DNA of 58,929 nt, taken from the NCBI GenBank assembly GCA_004297445.1, contig SCUK01000067.1, positions 1 to 58,929 of the forward strand, given 5' to 3'. This document shows, piece after piece, positions 34,180-42,878 of this stretch. Made by a program: the position numbers and the translations under genes. The DNA comes from Anaerolineae bacterium (GTDB taxonomy: Bacteria; Chloroflexota; Anaerolineae; Anaerolineales; UBA11579). The notes beneath the pieces were generated by a model, which was not told the origin of the DNA, made no database searches, and saw only the letters and a list, made by a program, of their open reading frames with translations. Each line of letters starts with the position of its first letter. The first letter of the stretch is position 1.

Positions 34180-36693
34180 ATGACCGATAACGACTGGTTC
34201 TCTCAGGGCGAAGGCGACATCAATCCGGCCGAACTGCAGCGCAGGGCGGAACAATTGGAGAACCTTCCCGACGCCCGGCCGGACGAGAACGGACTGATTA
34301 CCATTCCAGTGCTCCCGCTTCGGGATGCGTTGATATTTCCACACATGCTTTCCCCTCTCTACGTCGGGCGCGATGCCACCCTGCGCGCGATCGAAGAAAC
34401 CCACGCCCAGCAACTCAACATGCTCGCCTTGCCCCAACGCGACCCGGAGCTTGACCGGCCGCGCAATCAGGACTTTCTCGGCGTTGGCGTTGAAGTCGCC
34501 GTCAGTGAGGTATTCGCCACAGAAAGCGAAGAAACCGCCATCCTCGTACAGGGCCGTCGTCGCATTCAGGTAGAAGGTTTTGCCAAGATTGGCACCGTGC
34601 TTTACGCTCGCGGCCGCGTCGTTGTTGACCCACCGAAGCCGGATAATCGTCAGGAGGCGTTGATGCGTCACCTGATGGGCCAGTTCGAACAACTCGCAGA
34701 ACTGAATGGCAACATCCCTGAGGACGCTGTGGAATTCGTGATTGGCCTGGAAGAACCAGGCTGGCTGGCGGATATGATTGCCAGTTCTTTTCCCCTGCCC
34801 CTGGCCGAACGCCAGAACCTGCTGACCCAACTGGATGTCACCACCCGCCTTGAAACGGTTACCCGCCTTCTGGCCCGCGAACTGGAAGTGCTGACCATTG
34901 AAGAGCAAATCCAGACCAAAATGCAGGACGAAGCCGACCGCGGCCAGCGCGAAACCTATCTGCGCGAGCAAATGCGCGCCATCCAGAGCGAACTGGGCGA
35001 TGCTGACCCCTGGACACAGGAACTCGAGGAACTGAACCTGCGCATCCAGCAGCGCGGCCTGCCGGACGAAGTAAAAGCCTCCGCTGTAAAAGAACTTGGT
35101 CGCCTGAACCAGATGCCGCCCATGTCCCCCGAAGTAGGCGTCATCCGCACCTATCTGGACTGGATTCTTGACCTGCCCTGGACAGTGGAAACTGAAGACA
35201 ACTTGGACGTAGAACACGCCGCCAAAATACTGGGCCAGAATCACTTTGGCCTGCCCAAGGCCAAAGACCGCATTCTGGAATACATTGCCGTGCGCAGCTT
35301 GAAGCCAAAGCGCAACCGCCAGCCGATTCTGTGCTTTGTGGGCCCGCCCGGCACCGGCAAAACCAGTCTGGGCAAATCCATTGCCGACGCGTTGGGCCGC
35401 AAATTCGTACGTCTTTCGCTGGGCGGCGTGCGCGACGAAGCCGAAATGCGCGGTCACCGCCGCACCTACATCGGCGCCCTGCCAGGCCGCATTCTTCAAA
35501 CGATGAAACGCGCCGAAACCATCAACCCGCTGTTCGTGCTTGACGAAGTAGATAAACTTGGCATCGGCTACCGCGGCGACCCGGCCGCCGCCTTATTGGA
35601 AGTACTGGACCCCGAACAGAACGACACGTTTTCCGACCACTATCTTGAACTGCCCTATGACCTATCCAAGGTCATGTTCGTGACCACAGCCAACAACCGT
35701 GATGAGATTCCATGGGCGCTGCTGGACCGCATGGAGGTCATCGAATTCCCCGGTTACATTGAAGAAGAAAAATTGGAAATTGCCCGCACCTTCCTCGTAG
35801 GTCGCCAGATTGAGGAAAGCGGCCTGGAGGCCGGCGATATCCAATTTGACGATGATGCGCTCAAATCCATTATCCGTCTCTACACCTATGAAGCAGGTGT
35901 GCGTAACCTGGAACGCGAGATTGGTCGCGTGTGCCGTAAGACCGCCCGCCTGAAAGCTGAGAAGAAGAAATTTGCGTCCCTAATCACTGCAACAGTTGTG
36001 GCAGAATTTCTGGGGCCGGCGCAATTTGACGAGTCCGAGGCGGAGCGCGAGGATGAAGTGGGCGTGGCCACGGCCATCGCCTGGACCAACGGGGGTGGCG
36101 ATATCATGCCCATCGAAGTGCTCTTGATGGATGGCAAAGGCAACTTGCAGCTCACCGGTCAGATTGGCGACGTCATGCAGGAATCTGCCCAGGCCGCCCT
36201 GTCCTATCTGAAGTCCCGCGCCGCAGAATTCAACCTTCCAATGGACACATTTGAAAGCACCGATGTTCACGTTCACATCCCGGAAGGCGCAGTCCCAAAA
36301 GACGGGCCCAGCGCCGGAATCACATTGGCAACTGCCATCATTTCCGCCTTCACCCAGCGGAAAGTGCGGCGGGATGTGGGGATGACCGGCGAGATCACCC
36401 TGCGCGGCAAAGTCCTGCCTATCGGCGGCGTACGCGAGAAGGTGCTGGCCGCCCACCGTTCCGGCCTCAAGACCGTCATCCTGCCCGCCAAGAACGAGAA
36501 AGACATCATCGATGTGCCGCAAAAGGCTCGCGACGACCTGGACTTGAGATTTGTATCTCACATGGACGAGGTCCTCAAGCTGGCGCTGCTTCCCGCTGAC
36601 GCAACCACTACCCCCAAGCGACCGGCCCGCAAGGCTGGCGCCGCCAAGGCACGGCCGCCAGCGGAAGAACCCCCTGCCACGTCCGGAGTATGA
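34180..36693 (+). CDS. lon: ATP-dependent protease Lon
   Basis: 837-residue AAA+ serine protease that degrades damaged and regulatory proteins. Order: LON substrate-binding domain (about 44-240; LPLRDALIFPHM), helical region, AAA+ module with Walker A GPPGTGKT (388-395) and Walker B LFVLDEVDKLG, then the S16 protease with catalytic dyad S711 (DGPSAGIT) and K754 (GGVREKVL). A basic Pro/Ala tail ends the protein. Weak GGAG at the start (ACGGAGCTCC). Single gene between its own -10 and a perfect terminator. Confidence 0.97.
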   Translation: MTDNDWFSQGEGDINPAELQRRAEQLENLPDARPDENGLITIPVLPLRDALIFPHMLSPLYVGRDATLRAIEETHAQQLNMLALPQRDPELDRPRNQDFLGVGVEVAVSEVFATESEETAILVQGRRRIQVEGFAKIGTVLYARGRVVVDPPKPDNRQEALMRHLMGQFEQLAELNGNIPEDAVEFVIGLEEPGWLADMIASSFPLPLAERQNLLTQLDVTTRLETVTRLLARELEVLTIEEQIQTKMQDEADRGQRETYLREQMRAIQSELGDADPWTQELEELNLRIQQRGLPDEVKASAVKELGRLNQMPPMSPEVGVIRTYLDWILDLPWTVETEDNLDVEHAAKILGQNHFGLPKAKDRILEYIAVRSLKPKRNRQPILCFVGPPGTGKTSLGKSIADALGRKFVRLSLGGVRDEAEMRGHRRTYIGALPGRILQTMKRAETINPLFVLDEVDKLGIGYRGDPAAALLEVLDPEQNDTFSDHYLELPYDLSKVMFVTTANNRDEIPWALLDRMEVIEFPGYIEEEKLEIARTFLVGRQIEESGLEAGDIQFDDDALKSIIRLYTYEAGVRNLEREIGRVCRKTARLKAEKKKFASLITATVVAEFLGPAQFDESEAEREDEVGVATAIAWTNGGGDIMPIEVLLMDGKGNLQLTGQIGDVMQESAQAALSYLKSRAAEFNLPMDTFESTDVHVHIPEGAVPKDGPSAGITLATAIISAFTQRKVRRDVGMTGEITLRGKVLPIGGVREKVLAAHRSGLKTVILPAKNEKDIIDVPQKARDDLDLRFVSHMDEVLKLALLPADATTTPKRPARKAGAAKARPPAEEPPATSGV

Positions 36694-36699
36694 TTGAAC

Positions 36700-36733
36700 C
36701 GAAGAGACGGCATAATGCCGTCTCTTCGTCTTT
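36700..36733 (+). terminator. Intrinsic terminator after lon
   Basis: Near-perfect palindrome GAAGAGACGGCAT/ATGCCGTCTCTTC (36701-36727), then GTCTTTCT. Confidence 0.85.
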
Positions 36734-36823
36734 CTAGATTTCCCTCGCCTCCTACGAAGGCAGGATGCACCGCGATTTCACCTGTGCAATAATGATGGCA
36801 GGCTCAAGAACCTGGAGAAAATG

Positions 36824-37687
36824 ATGAACAGACATACACTACTCATTATTGTCGCGCTTTCATTGTCAATCTCTGGCTGTAATTTTCCGCTTGCCGCCGA
36901 CCAGGCGCCGGAAGTCACCCTGCCTCCGATTCTTGTCATCACCAGCACACCCGATTTTCCGCCTCCAACACCTATTCTCCCGACCGAAATCGACCTCGAG
37001 TTTATCCAACTGAATGCGCCCGGACCTCAATCCCGGGTGGGCTCTCCTCTGATTGTTTCGGGCTTCTCCCTCCCAACCTTTGAACAAAATCTGGTCATTA
37101 CGATTACAGATGCCAATGGCGCTCTATTGGCGCTACAGCCCGCCACCATCCAGGCAGAGTTGGGCAGCGCTGGACCCTTCGAGTCCTCGCTGATTTTCAC
37201 TGTTACGGAGGAACAGCCCGGCCGCGTATCGGTTTACTACGCCAGCCCCCGCGACGGCGGCCTGGTGCATCTGTCCTCCGCAATGGTAACTCTGGTACCT
37301 GGCAGCGATACCCTCATCCAACCGGCGCCATCGCAGGATGAAGAAATTCAGATTGGCACGCCGGACGCACTCGCGGTTATCTCGGGCGGGACGTTGGAGT
37401 TTTCCGGCTCGTCCGTTTATTTCTTTGAAGCCAACCTGGTGGTCGCGCTGTGCGGTGCAGGCGGCAGTGGCGCGCCGGACCCGGTGTGTGGCACGCAGGA
37501 CAACCTGCTGGCGCTGACCACCGTCATTATCGACTCGCCGGACATGGGTCAGCCGGGCACTTTTGTGGGGACGATCAGTTATGCCGTGTCGCAGGAAACG
37601 CCCGCCCGCCTCGCCATCTATGCCGCCTCCCCGATGGATGGGGGCTTAGAGCATCTCAGCAGCGTTGAGGTCGTTTTGTTGCCGTAG
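36824..37687 (+). CDS. Lipoprotein with two Gmad2-type immunoglobulin-like domains
   Basis: 287 residues from ATG 36824 (an in-phase ATG at 36821 is equally possible; CTGGAGAAA precedes both). Lipoprotein signal with lipobox SISGC. Two repeated domains follow: the first with IQLNAPGPQSRVGSPLIVSG, then GPFESSLIFTV and VYYASPRDGGLVHLSS; the second with GGTLEFSGSSVYFFEANLVV, then GTFVGTISYAV and IYAASPMDGGLEHLSS. This is the Gmad2 pattern known from extracellular and spore-germination lipoproteins. Cell-surface role unknown. The second domain contains an insert with two Cys (ALCGAGGSG, PVCGTQD). Confidence 0.82.
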   Translation: MNRHTLLIIVALSLSISGCNFPLAADQAPEVTLPPILVITSTPDFPPPTPILPTEIDLEFIQLNAPGPQSRVGSPLIVSGFSLPTFEQNLVITITDANGALLALQPATIQAELGSAGPFESSLIFTVTEEQPGRVSVYYASPRDGGLVHLSSAMVTLVPGSDTLIQPAPSQDEEIQIGTPDALAVISGGTLEFSGSSVYFFEANLVVALCGAGGSGAPDPVCGTQDNLLALTTVIIDSPDMGQPGTFVGTISYAVSQETPARLAIYAASPMDGGLEHLSSVEVVLLP

Positions 37688-37714
37688 GCTGTTTACTTGC
37701 CTTTTTCTTCCCTG

Positions 37715-37720
37715 TATACT
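37715..37720 (+). promoter_or_regulatory. Candidate -10 for the SDR gene
   Basis: TATACT, about 80 nt before ATG 37798; no good -35 at standard spacing. Confidence 0.3.
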
Positions 37721-37797
37721 GTCTCTAAGGCACCATCCCATTCAAAGCGGTCTTGGCCCGGAAGAATGCGACCGCCCCTGCAATTCAGGAGGATTCG

Positions 37798-38607
37798 ATG
37801 AACAATCCCGCTCAGCCTGTGGCGATTATTACCGGCGCGTCCTCCGGCATCGGAGAAGCCGCTGCCCGCGTGCTCGGCCGGGCCGGTTACCGGGTTGTAT
37901 TGGCCGCTCGTCGTCTGGATCGTCTCGAAGTCCTTCAGGGCGAAATCGAAGCCGCTGGCGGTAAAGCGCTCCCGGTAGAAACCGATGTCAGCAATCTGGA
38001 ATCGCTAAAGAATCTTATCAAGCGCACGCTGGAAGCCTACGGCCGGATTGATGTCCTGTTCAACAATGCGGGGTTCGGTCGTTTCAAATGGCTGGAGGAA
38101 CTGGACCCCGCCAAGGACATCGCCGGGCAGATTGAAGTCAACCTGACCGGCGTCATCCAGCTGACCTCGCTGGTCCTGCCAACTATGATTCAGCAGAAGA
38201 GCGGCCACATCATCAACATGGCCTCGATGGCCGGCTACGTGGCCACGCCCACCTACACCGTGTACGCCGCCACCAAGCATGGATTGCGCGGCTTCACCGA
38301 CGCGCTACGCCGCGAGGTAGGCATTTGGGGCGTCCGCGTCTCTGCCCTTTACCCCGGCGGGGTAAGCACCGAATTTGGCTCGCATACGGGAGCAGAGCGC
38401 AAGACCGGCATCACCACGCCCAAGGCGCTACTCTTAACTCCGGAAGATGTGGGCAACTGGGTATTGCGACTGGCGCAAAACAACCGTAGCCGGAATGTGC
38501 CGCTTCCATGGGTGTCCTGGCTCGGAATCTGGCTCAACCGCTTCTTTCCCGGCCTCAACGACTGGATCATAGAGCGCACATTTACAAAGCCGGAACGCGG
38601 GTTATAA
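37798..38607 (+). CDS. Short-chain dehydrogenase/reductase (classical SDR)
   Basis: 269 residues from ATG 37798, chosen for AGGAGG 6 nt upstream. Cofactor motif TGASSGIG, NNAG, catalytic Ser in INMASMAG and YAATK (Tyr-x-x-x-Lys), and a PGGV after it. R at the end of beta-2 (AARR) suggests NADP(H). Substrate unknown; the C-terminus has a hydrophobic tail region (PWVSWLGIWLNRFFPGL) that may touch membrane. Confidence 0.92.
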   Translation: MNNPAQPVAIITGASSGIGEAAARVLGRAGYRVVLAARRLDRLEVLQGEIEAAGGKALPVETDVSNLESLKNLIKRTLEAYGRIDVLFNNAGFGRFKWLEELDPAKDIAGQIEVNLTGVIQLTSLVLPTMIQQKSGHIINMASMAGYVATPTYTVYAATKHGLRGFTDALRREVGIWGVRVSALYPGGVSTEFGSHTGAERKTGITTPKALLLTPEDVGNWVLRLAQNNRSRNVPLPWVSWLGIWLNRFFPGLNDWIIERTFTKPERGL

Positions 38608-38612
38608 GGGGG

Positions 38613-39371
38613 CTAGTACCCCAACCCTGTCAGGAACTCCACTGTCGCCGCGGCCGCCTGTACCTGTTGTTCTTCCGGCGTGATGCCTGCGCCCACATCG
38701 GCGGCCATCGGGCCGTAGGAACCAAATTGCACCCGGTTACCGCCCTCAATCGACACGATGGTCGCTTCCGCAGGCAATCGCGGCCCCACTCGCGCCATCA
38801 AATCCACATTCTCATCATCCAGCGTGCCGTACACATACAGCACGGGTAAATCGGACCCACTCAGGTCCGCGTCCCCCGAGTCCAGTCGCACTGCCCACAA
38901 AACCAGACCCGCCACGCGGTCCGGATGGCTCAGCGCATAACCTACGCCGATCGTCCCGCCAAATGTGTGCCCGCCCACGAACCAGGTTTCAACTTCTGGC
39001 TGGGCATTTATTATGGCTTCGATTCGCGCGTACTCAGCCGCCAGATCGCCTTCACGCTCCAGACGGCGAGAGAGGAACACCACCCGGTAGCCGGCCCCGG
39101 CCAACCGGCGCGCCACAGGGCCGTAGGTCCGAACGTCCATGCGTCCTTCCGGATACAGGATTAATCCGGCGCGGGGCTCCGCGCCAGCCGGTACCATGAC
39201 CAGCTGCTCGTTGTCCCCCACTATTGTCACCGTTACCCGGTCATCGGATTCCAGCGTCGCCAGAATCTCCGGGGAAAGTCCCAGCAACTTTCCTGAGAAC
39301 AGGGCGTAGTTCACCCCAACCAGAGCCGCAATCGCAACCAGCGCCCCCAGGACGGAATAGATACGCTTCAC
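38613..39371 (-). CDS. Alpha/beta-hydrolase-like membrane-anchored protein with Thr at the nucleophile position
   Basis: 252 residues from a GTG at 39371, preceded by GGAGAGAGG. An upstream ATG at 39470 would add 33 residues without a ribosome site. An N-terminal hydrophobic helix (IYSVLGALVAIAALVGVNYALF) anchors it. The body fits the PF12695 group: GLILYPEGRMDVRTYGPVARRLAGAGYRVVF, then HPDRVAGLVLWA and LPVLYVYGTLDDENVD. The nucleophile elbow reads GGHTFGG where relatives have G-H-S-x-G: codon ACA instead of TCA. It may be catalytically altered or dead. Confidence 0.8.
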   Translation of the reverse strand: MKRIYSVLGALVAIAALVGVNYALFSGKLLGLSPEILATLESDDRVTVTIVGDNEQLVMVPAGAEPRAGLILYPEGRMDVRTYGPVARRLAGAGYRVVFLSRRLEREGDLAAEYARIEAIINAQPEVETWFVGGHTFGGTIGVGYALSHPDRVAGLVLWAVRLDSGDADLSGSDLPVLYVYGTLDDENVDLMARVGPRLPAEATIVSIEGGNRVQFGSYGPMAADVGAGITPEEQQVQAAAATVEFLTGLGY

Positions 39372-39449
39372 AGGTATTTTCCTCTCTCCAAGGTAAACCA
39401 ACAACCCTCTGGCTGTTTCCAGTATACATAAATCGCTGGCCACGACCAA

Positions 39450-39484
39450 CCAAGAAAACAGCTCCGCCAATTGGGGGGAGCTGT
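39450..39484 (-). terminator. Terminator after the 39522 ABC ATPase gene
   Basis: 8-bp stem ACAGCTCC/GGAGCTGT (39458-39465 and 39477-39484), followed on the minus strand by TTTCTT. Confidence 0.65.
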
Positions 39485-39521
39485 CACCCGGGAGGAGGAG
39501 CCGGGCAGAGGAATGGATAAG

Positions 39522-40334
39522 TCAGGCGCCGCTCGCCACCAGCGCGGGTGCCCTGGCCGCAAACGTGGGGATGGAAACTTGTTGAGCCTCGGCTTCGGAC
39601 CGCGCGGCTTCAAAACTGCTGGTTTTGGCAAGGGTTTCAATCGCCTGCGGAATTCTGACTTCGTCGCGGATTACACCATCCACCATGTGTATCACTCGGT
39701 CCACATATTTCACCATGCGCAGGTCGTGCGTGACCATAATACCCGCCCGGCCCTGCTCATGAATGAGGCTGGCAAAGGTTTCGACCACCTGGAATGCGCG
39801 CTCCGTATCCAGGCTGGCAGTCGGCTCATCCGCCAGCACCACCGCCGGGTTGTGTACCAGCGCGCGGGCAATCGCCACTCGCTGCTGTTGGCCCCCGGAA
39901 AGCTGGCTGGGCAGGTTGTTCAATCTGTCGCCCAGGCCAAGCCGCTCCAGCAAGGCACGGGCGCGCAGCTTGCCCTCCGCATCCAGACCGCCATTGAGCC
40001 TTAGCATCAGCTCCACATTTTCGAGCGCGGTCAGGAACGGCAGCAGGTTATTGGCTTGAAACGTAAAACCGATTTTGCGGCCACGAAATACGGTGCGCTC
40101 TTTTTCACTCATTCGCGAAAGGTCATCGCCATCAATCAGGATGCGACCCTCGCTGGGGGTGAGCAGCGCCGCCAGCATCGCCAGTAGCGTGGTCTTGCCG
40201 GAGCCGCTGGGACCCACCAGCGCCACGAATTCACCCGGCTGGATGGCCAGAGAAACGGAGTCAACTGCTCGCAGGGCGGCCGAGCCGTGTCCATAAATCT
40301 TGGTTACTTGTTCAACGTTTAGTGCGGCTGTCAT
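39522..40334 (-). CDS. ABC transporter ATPase (MacB/LolD type)
   Basis: 270 residues. Walker [16 protein letters not shown] loop [20 protein letters not shown], signature [15 protein letters not shown], Walker [13 protein letters not shown] and H-switch [19 protein letters not shown]. Typical partner of FtsX-type permeases in exporters of peptides, lipoproteins or antibiotics. The C-terminus has a short extension (about 230-270) after the usual end. It follows the permease gene by about 100 nt that carries a long hairpin. AAGGA precedes ATG 40334. Confidence 0.93.
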   Translation of the reverse strand: MTAALNVEQVTKIYGHGSAALRAVDSVSLAIQPGEFVALVGPSGSGKTTLLAMLAALLTPSEGRILIDGDDLSRMSEKERTVFRGRKIGFTFQANNLLPFLTALENVELMLRLNGGLDAEGKLRARALLERLGLGDRLNNLPSQLSGGQQQRVAIARALVHNPAVVLADEPTASLDTERAFQVVETFASLIHEQGRAGIMVTHDLRMVKYVDRVIHMVDGVIRDEVRIPQAIETLAKTSSFEAARSEAEAQQVSIPTFAARAPALVASGA

Positions 40335-40368
40335 GAGATTTCCTTTTGTCCATCTTCAAGAAGAGCGG

Positions 40369-40426
40369 GGTTGGGGCAGGATGGACGAGGCGGGAGGCAC
40401 CAGTAAGATTCCATCCTGCCCCAGCC
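40369..40426 (-). other. Long hairpin between permease and ATPase genes
   Basis: A 17-bp stem with one wobble (40369-40385 with 40410-40426) around a 24-nt loop, 11 nt beyond the permease stop. No T tract. A likely mRNA stabiliser or partial terminator inside the operon. Confidence 0.7.
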
Positions 40427-40436
40427 GCGGCCCAGT

Positions 40437-41594
40437 TCATTTGCCCTGGGCAATCGCCGAAAGCGGTTCGATTCGCACCGCCAGACGTACAGACACCATG
40501 CCGCCGATCGGGCCAATGAGCATGAGCGCCGCGATGGCCGCCAGCATGTTGGGCGGCGTGAAGCGCAGGGGTACCACCGGCGGGATGCCCAGGGCCATGA
40601 GCAGGGTGACCGCCGTACCCAGAGCGACTCCTACGGCCGTCACGATAACGATTTGCGCCAGGGTGGACAGCGCCACGGTGCGGTTGGCGATGCCAATGGC
40701 TTTCAGCATGCCAATTTGTGGAAGTTTTTGCAGCGTCTGAATCTGGAAGAATCCGCCGACCACCAACACGCCAATCACCAGCGCAAACCCGCGCTGAGCT
40801 TCCACGGTCGTCTGCTGGGCGGTATAACCCGGCTGCGCCCGCACCAGCGTCTCTTTGTCCGCTACCTCCACCCCATCCACTAACTCCAGGACGCGAGCAG
40901 AAATCAACTCGGTCTGCGACGGGTCAGTCAGGGTAACGACGATGAGGTTTCCAATTGGCTGTCCGTCGCCGCCTCCCACCGCCTGCGGGCGGACCTTTTC
41001 CCAGGTATACAGCGGCAAGTACACGCTCGGCGCAAAGAAATAGGCGCGTTCTTCCGTGATGCCGGATACCGTCAGTTCGAAGGATTCCTGCTCGGCTCCC
41101 TGCACCGTGCGCAACGTGATGCGATCCCCGATGCTCACGGCGAGGTCTGCCGCCAATCGCTCATCCAGCAGGACCTGATCAGCATAGCGGTCGCGCAGTG
41201 GCTGGCCAGCCAGCAGTTCCGGCGCGCCCAGCTGACCGGGTTCAATGCCAACCAGCGAGACGTCAATGTCTTCCGCTTCGCTACCGGCAGGCAACAGCAC
41301 GCTGCCATTGCTGAACGCGATGAGACCGGCGGCTTCCACGCCATTGATGCGCCGCACGCCGTTAAGCGTCTGGCGGTCCAGGCGGCTGGTGGTGAGCACC
41401 AGGTCGTTGTCTTCCTGGACGACCAGCAGGTCGGCATCCAGCTTGTCGATGAACTGGCGGTTGGCATCCGCCAGACCGGTGCCCAGCGCCGCCACCAGCA
41501 ACACCAGCATGGTGATGAGGGCGATGACCAGACTGAACAGCAGGAAACGGCCGCGCGCCCGCCAGAATTCTTTAATTGCCAGATAAAACGCCAT
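40437..41594 (-). CDS. ABC transporter permease, FtsX/MacB-like
   Basis: 385 residues with the FtsX-domain layout: one N-terminal helix (LLFSLVIALITMLVLLVAAL), a large extracytoplasmic domain (about 45-255), then three C-terminal helices (GFALVIGVLVVGGFF, LAQIVIVTAVGVALGTAVTL, MLAAIAALMLIGPIGGMV). The conserved GMLKAIG coupling motif lies between. It forms an exporter with the ATPase at 39522. No periplasmic adaptor gene is adjacent. First gene of the unit, under a strong promoter; AAGGA 6 nt before ATG 41594. Confidence 0.9.
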   Translation of the reverse strand: MAFYLAIKEFWRARGRFLLFSLVIALITMLVLLVAALGTGLADANRQFIDKLDADLLVVQEDNDLVLTTSRLDRQTLNGVRRINGVEAAGLIAFSNGSVLLPAGSEAEDIDVSLVGIEPGQLGAPELLAGQPLRDRYADQVLLDERLAADLAVSIGDRITLRTVQGAEQESFELTVSGITEERAYFFAPSVYLPLYTWEKVRPQAVGGGDGQPIGNLIVVTLTDPSQTELISARVLELVDGVEVADKETLVRAQPGYTAQQTTVEAQRGFALVIGVLVVGGFFQIQTLQKLPQIGMLKAIGIANRTVALSTLAQIVIVTAVGVALGTAVTLLMALGIPPVVPLRFTPPNMLAAIAALMLIGPIGGMVSVRLAVRIEPLSAIAQGK

Positions 41595-41630
41595 AACATC
41601 CTTCTCTTGAATATGTTGTTTTGTTTATAT

Positions 41631-41658
41631 ATTGTACATATTTTGCAAAGGTTGTCAA
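41631..41658 (-). promoter_or_regulatory. Strong sigma70-type promoter for the ABC exporter
   Basis: Minus strand TTGACA (41653-41658), 16-bp spacer, TACAAT (41631-41636); start near 41624, 30 nt before the ATG. AATATGT/ACATATT arms (41610-41616, 41636-41642) flank and touch the -10 and could be an operator, but the region is AT-rich. Confidence 0.8.
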
Positions 41659-41661
41659 GGG

Positions 41662-41690
41662 CAAAATAAAACGCCGGTCGGGCCGGCGTT
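41662..41690 (-). terminator. Intrinsic terminator after the coiled-coil gene
   Basis: 8-bp stem AACGCCGG/CCGGCGTT (41670-41677, 41683-41690), then TTATTTT on the minus strand. It ends 4 bp before the -35 of the exporter promoter. Confidence 0.85.
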
Positions 41691-41715
41691 CAGGTCATCA
41701 ATGGGACTTCCTACC

Positions 41716-42234
41716 CTACTCTTCGGCAGTCTCGTTGCTCACGGCGGCCGGAGTGGAGGCGCGGTTTGCAGGCATACGCCCCCCGCCGCCACCGGTTTGC
41801 TGGAGGGCGCGAATACCGTTGCGGACCTGGTTGAGGGCGCGTTCCATTTCGATTTCCAGCGAGGTGAGCGTTTCCAGGACGTATTCGTCGGCCTCGTGGC
41901 GGGTGGCTTCGGCATCCAGTTTGGCCTGCTCCAAGATCTGCTCGGCGCGCGCCTGAGCCGATTCAACGATGGCGTCCCGCTCCACCATGCCTTCGCTCTT
42001 CTCACGCGCCAGCCGCAGCGTGCGGGCAGCTTCTTCCTGAGCCTGCGCCATGGTGCGGTCGCGCTCGGAGACCACTTTCTTGGCGTTTTTGACCTCTTCC
42101 GGGATGGCGACCCGCATCTGGTCGATTAAATCCAACATGCGGTCCTCATCCACCACCACGTTGTTGGTGAAAGGGATCGGACGGCTTTCGTTGAATAACT
42201 CTTCCAGACGGTCTACCAGATGCAGGATATCCAT
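41716..42234 (-). CDS. Coiled-coil protein, ATP-synthase-b-like / DivIVA-like
   Basis: 172 residues from ATG 42234 (MDILHLVDRLEELFNESR); longer starts at 42258 or 42285 are possible. The start is followed by PFTNNVVVDEDRMLDLIDQMRVAIPEEVKNAKKVV. A long charged coiled coil then covers about 55-145 (RDRTMAQAQEEAARTLRLAR, then AQARAEQILEQAKLDAEA). The tail is Gly-rich. This pattern recurs in Gram-positive and Chloroflexota genomes next to coaD, often labelled F0 subunit b-like; no ATP synthase genes are here and no membrane helix is seen, so a true F0 role is unlikely. Confidence 0.72.
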   Translation of the reverse strand: MDILHLVDRLEELFNESRPIPFTNNVVVDEDRMLDLIDQMRVAIPEEVKNAKKVVSERDRTMAQAQEEAARTLRLAREKSEGMVERDAIVESAQARAEQILEQAKLDAEATRHEADEYVLETLTSLEIEMERALNQVRNGIRALQQTGGGGGRMPANRASTPAAVSNETAEE

Positions 42235-42350
42235 ACGGGCCTCATCGTGAATCTTCATGCACACCAGTGCAAGAATTAAGCCCAAGACTACTGGAAAACG
42301 GGGGAATCGTCAACTTTGAGGGCATGGGAGTTTGGTAGGGTGCCAAAAAC

Positions 42351-42878
42351 CTAATCCCGCAGCGAATTGGTGGTGAAGCGGCCATCCCCGGAATTCACGT
42401 CATACTTGGCGGCCAGGGCGGCGCGCACGTGCGCCGGCACCATACTGCTGACATCCCCGCCCAGCGAGGCGATTTCGCGCACCGTGGTGGAGGACAGAAA
42501 TGTGTGTTCCTTGGCGGTAATAAAGGAAATCGTCTCGATTTGCGGAGCGAGCGCCTGGTTGGCTAATGCCAGGCGAAATTCGAATTCAAAGTCCGAGAAC
42601 ACCCGCAGGCCGCGCACGATGACCTGGGCATCGATTTCCTGGCAGAATTGCACCGTCAGCCCGCTGTAGCCGAGTACCCGAATCTTGTCCTTGCCGTCAA
42701 AGGCTTCCTTGACCAGCGCCATGCGCTCTTCGGGGCTGAACATCAGGTTCTTGAGCGGCCGCTCGAACACGCCGACTACCAGCTCGTCGAACAGACGGCT
42801 GGCGCGCAGGGCGATATCGATGTGGCCGTTGTGAATCGGGTCAAAGGTGGCGGGGAAAAGGGCGCGTATCTTGGTCAA
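42351..42878 (-). CDS. coaD: Phosphopantetheine adenylyltransferase
   Basis: 175 residues. Penultimate step of CoA synthesis: 4'-phosphopantetheine + ATP to dephospho-CoA. Nucleotidyl-transferase motif ATFDPIHNGHIDI (HxGH-type), the KEHTFLSSTTVREIA motif (usually ISSSxVRE) and VRGLRVFSDFEFE. The start is a TTG at 42878 that overlaps the recG stop (TTGA, 42875-42878), so translation is coupled to recG. Somewhat longer than the usual 160 residues because of its C-terminal tail. Confidence 0.93.
   Translation of the reverse strand: MTKIRALFPATFDPIHNGHIDIALRASRLFDELVVGVFERPLKNLMFSPEERMALVKEAFDGKDKIRVLGYSGLTVQFCQEIDAQVIVRGLRVFSDFEFEFRLALANQALAPQIETISFITAKEHTFLSSTTVREIASLGGDVSSMVPAHVRAALAAKYDVNSGDGRFTTNSLRD

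Noticed and set aside
34177..35499. 440-codon open frame on the minus strand opposite lon
   Set aside because: Entirely antisense to the well-supported lon gene; no family motifs. It arises from GC-rich codon bias.
41716..42234. True ATP synthase F0 subunit b
   Set aside because: No N-terminal membrane helix and no other atp genes; only the coiled coil is shared.
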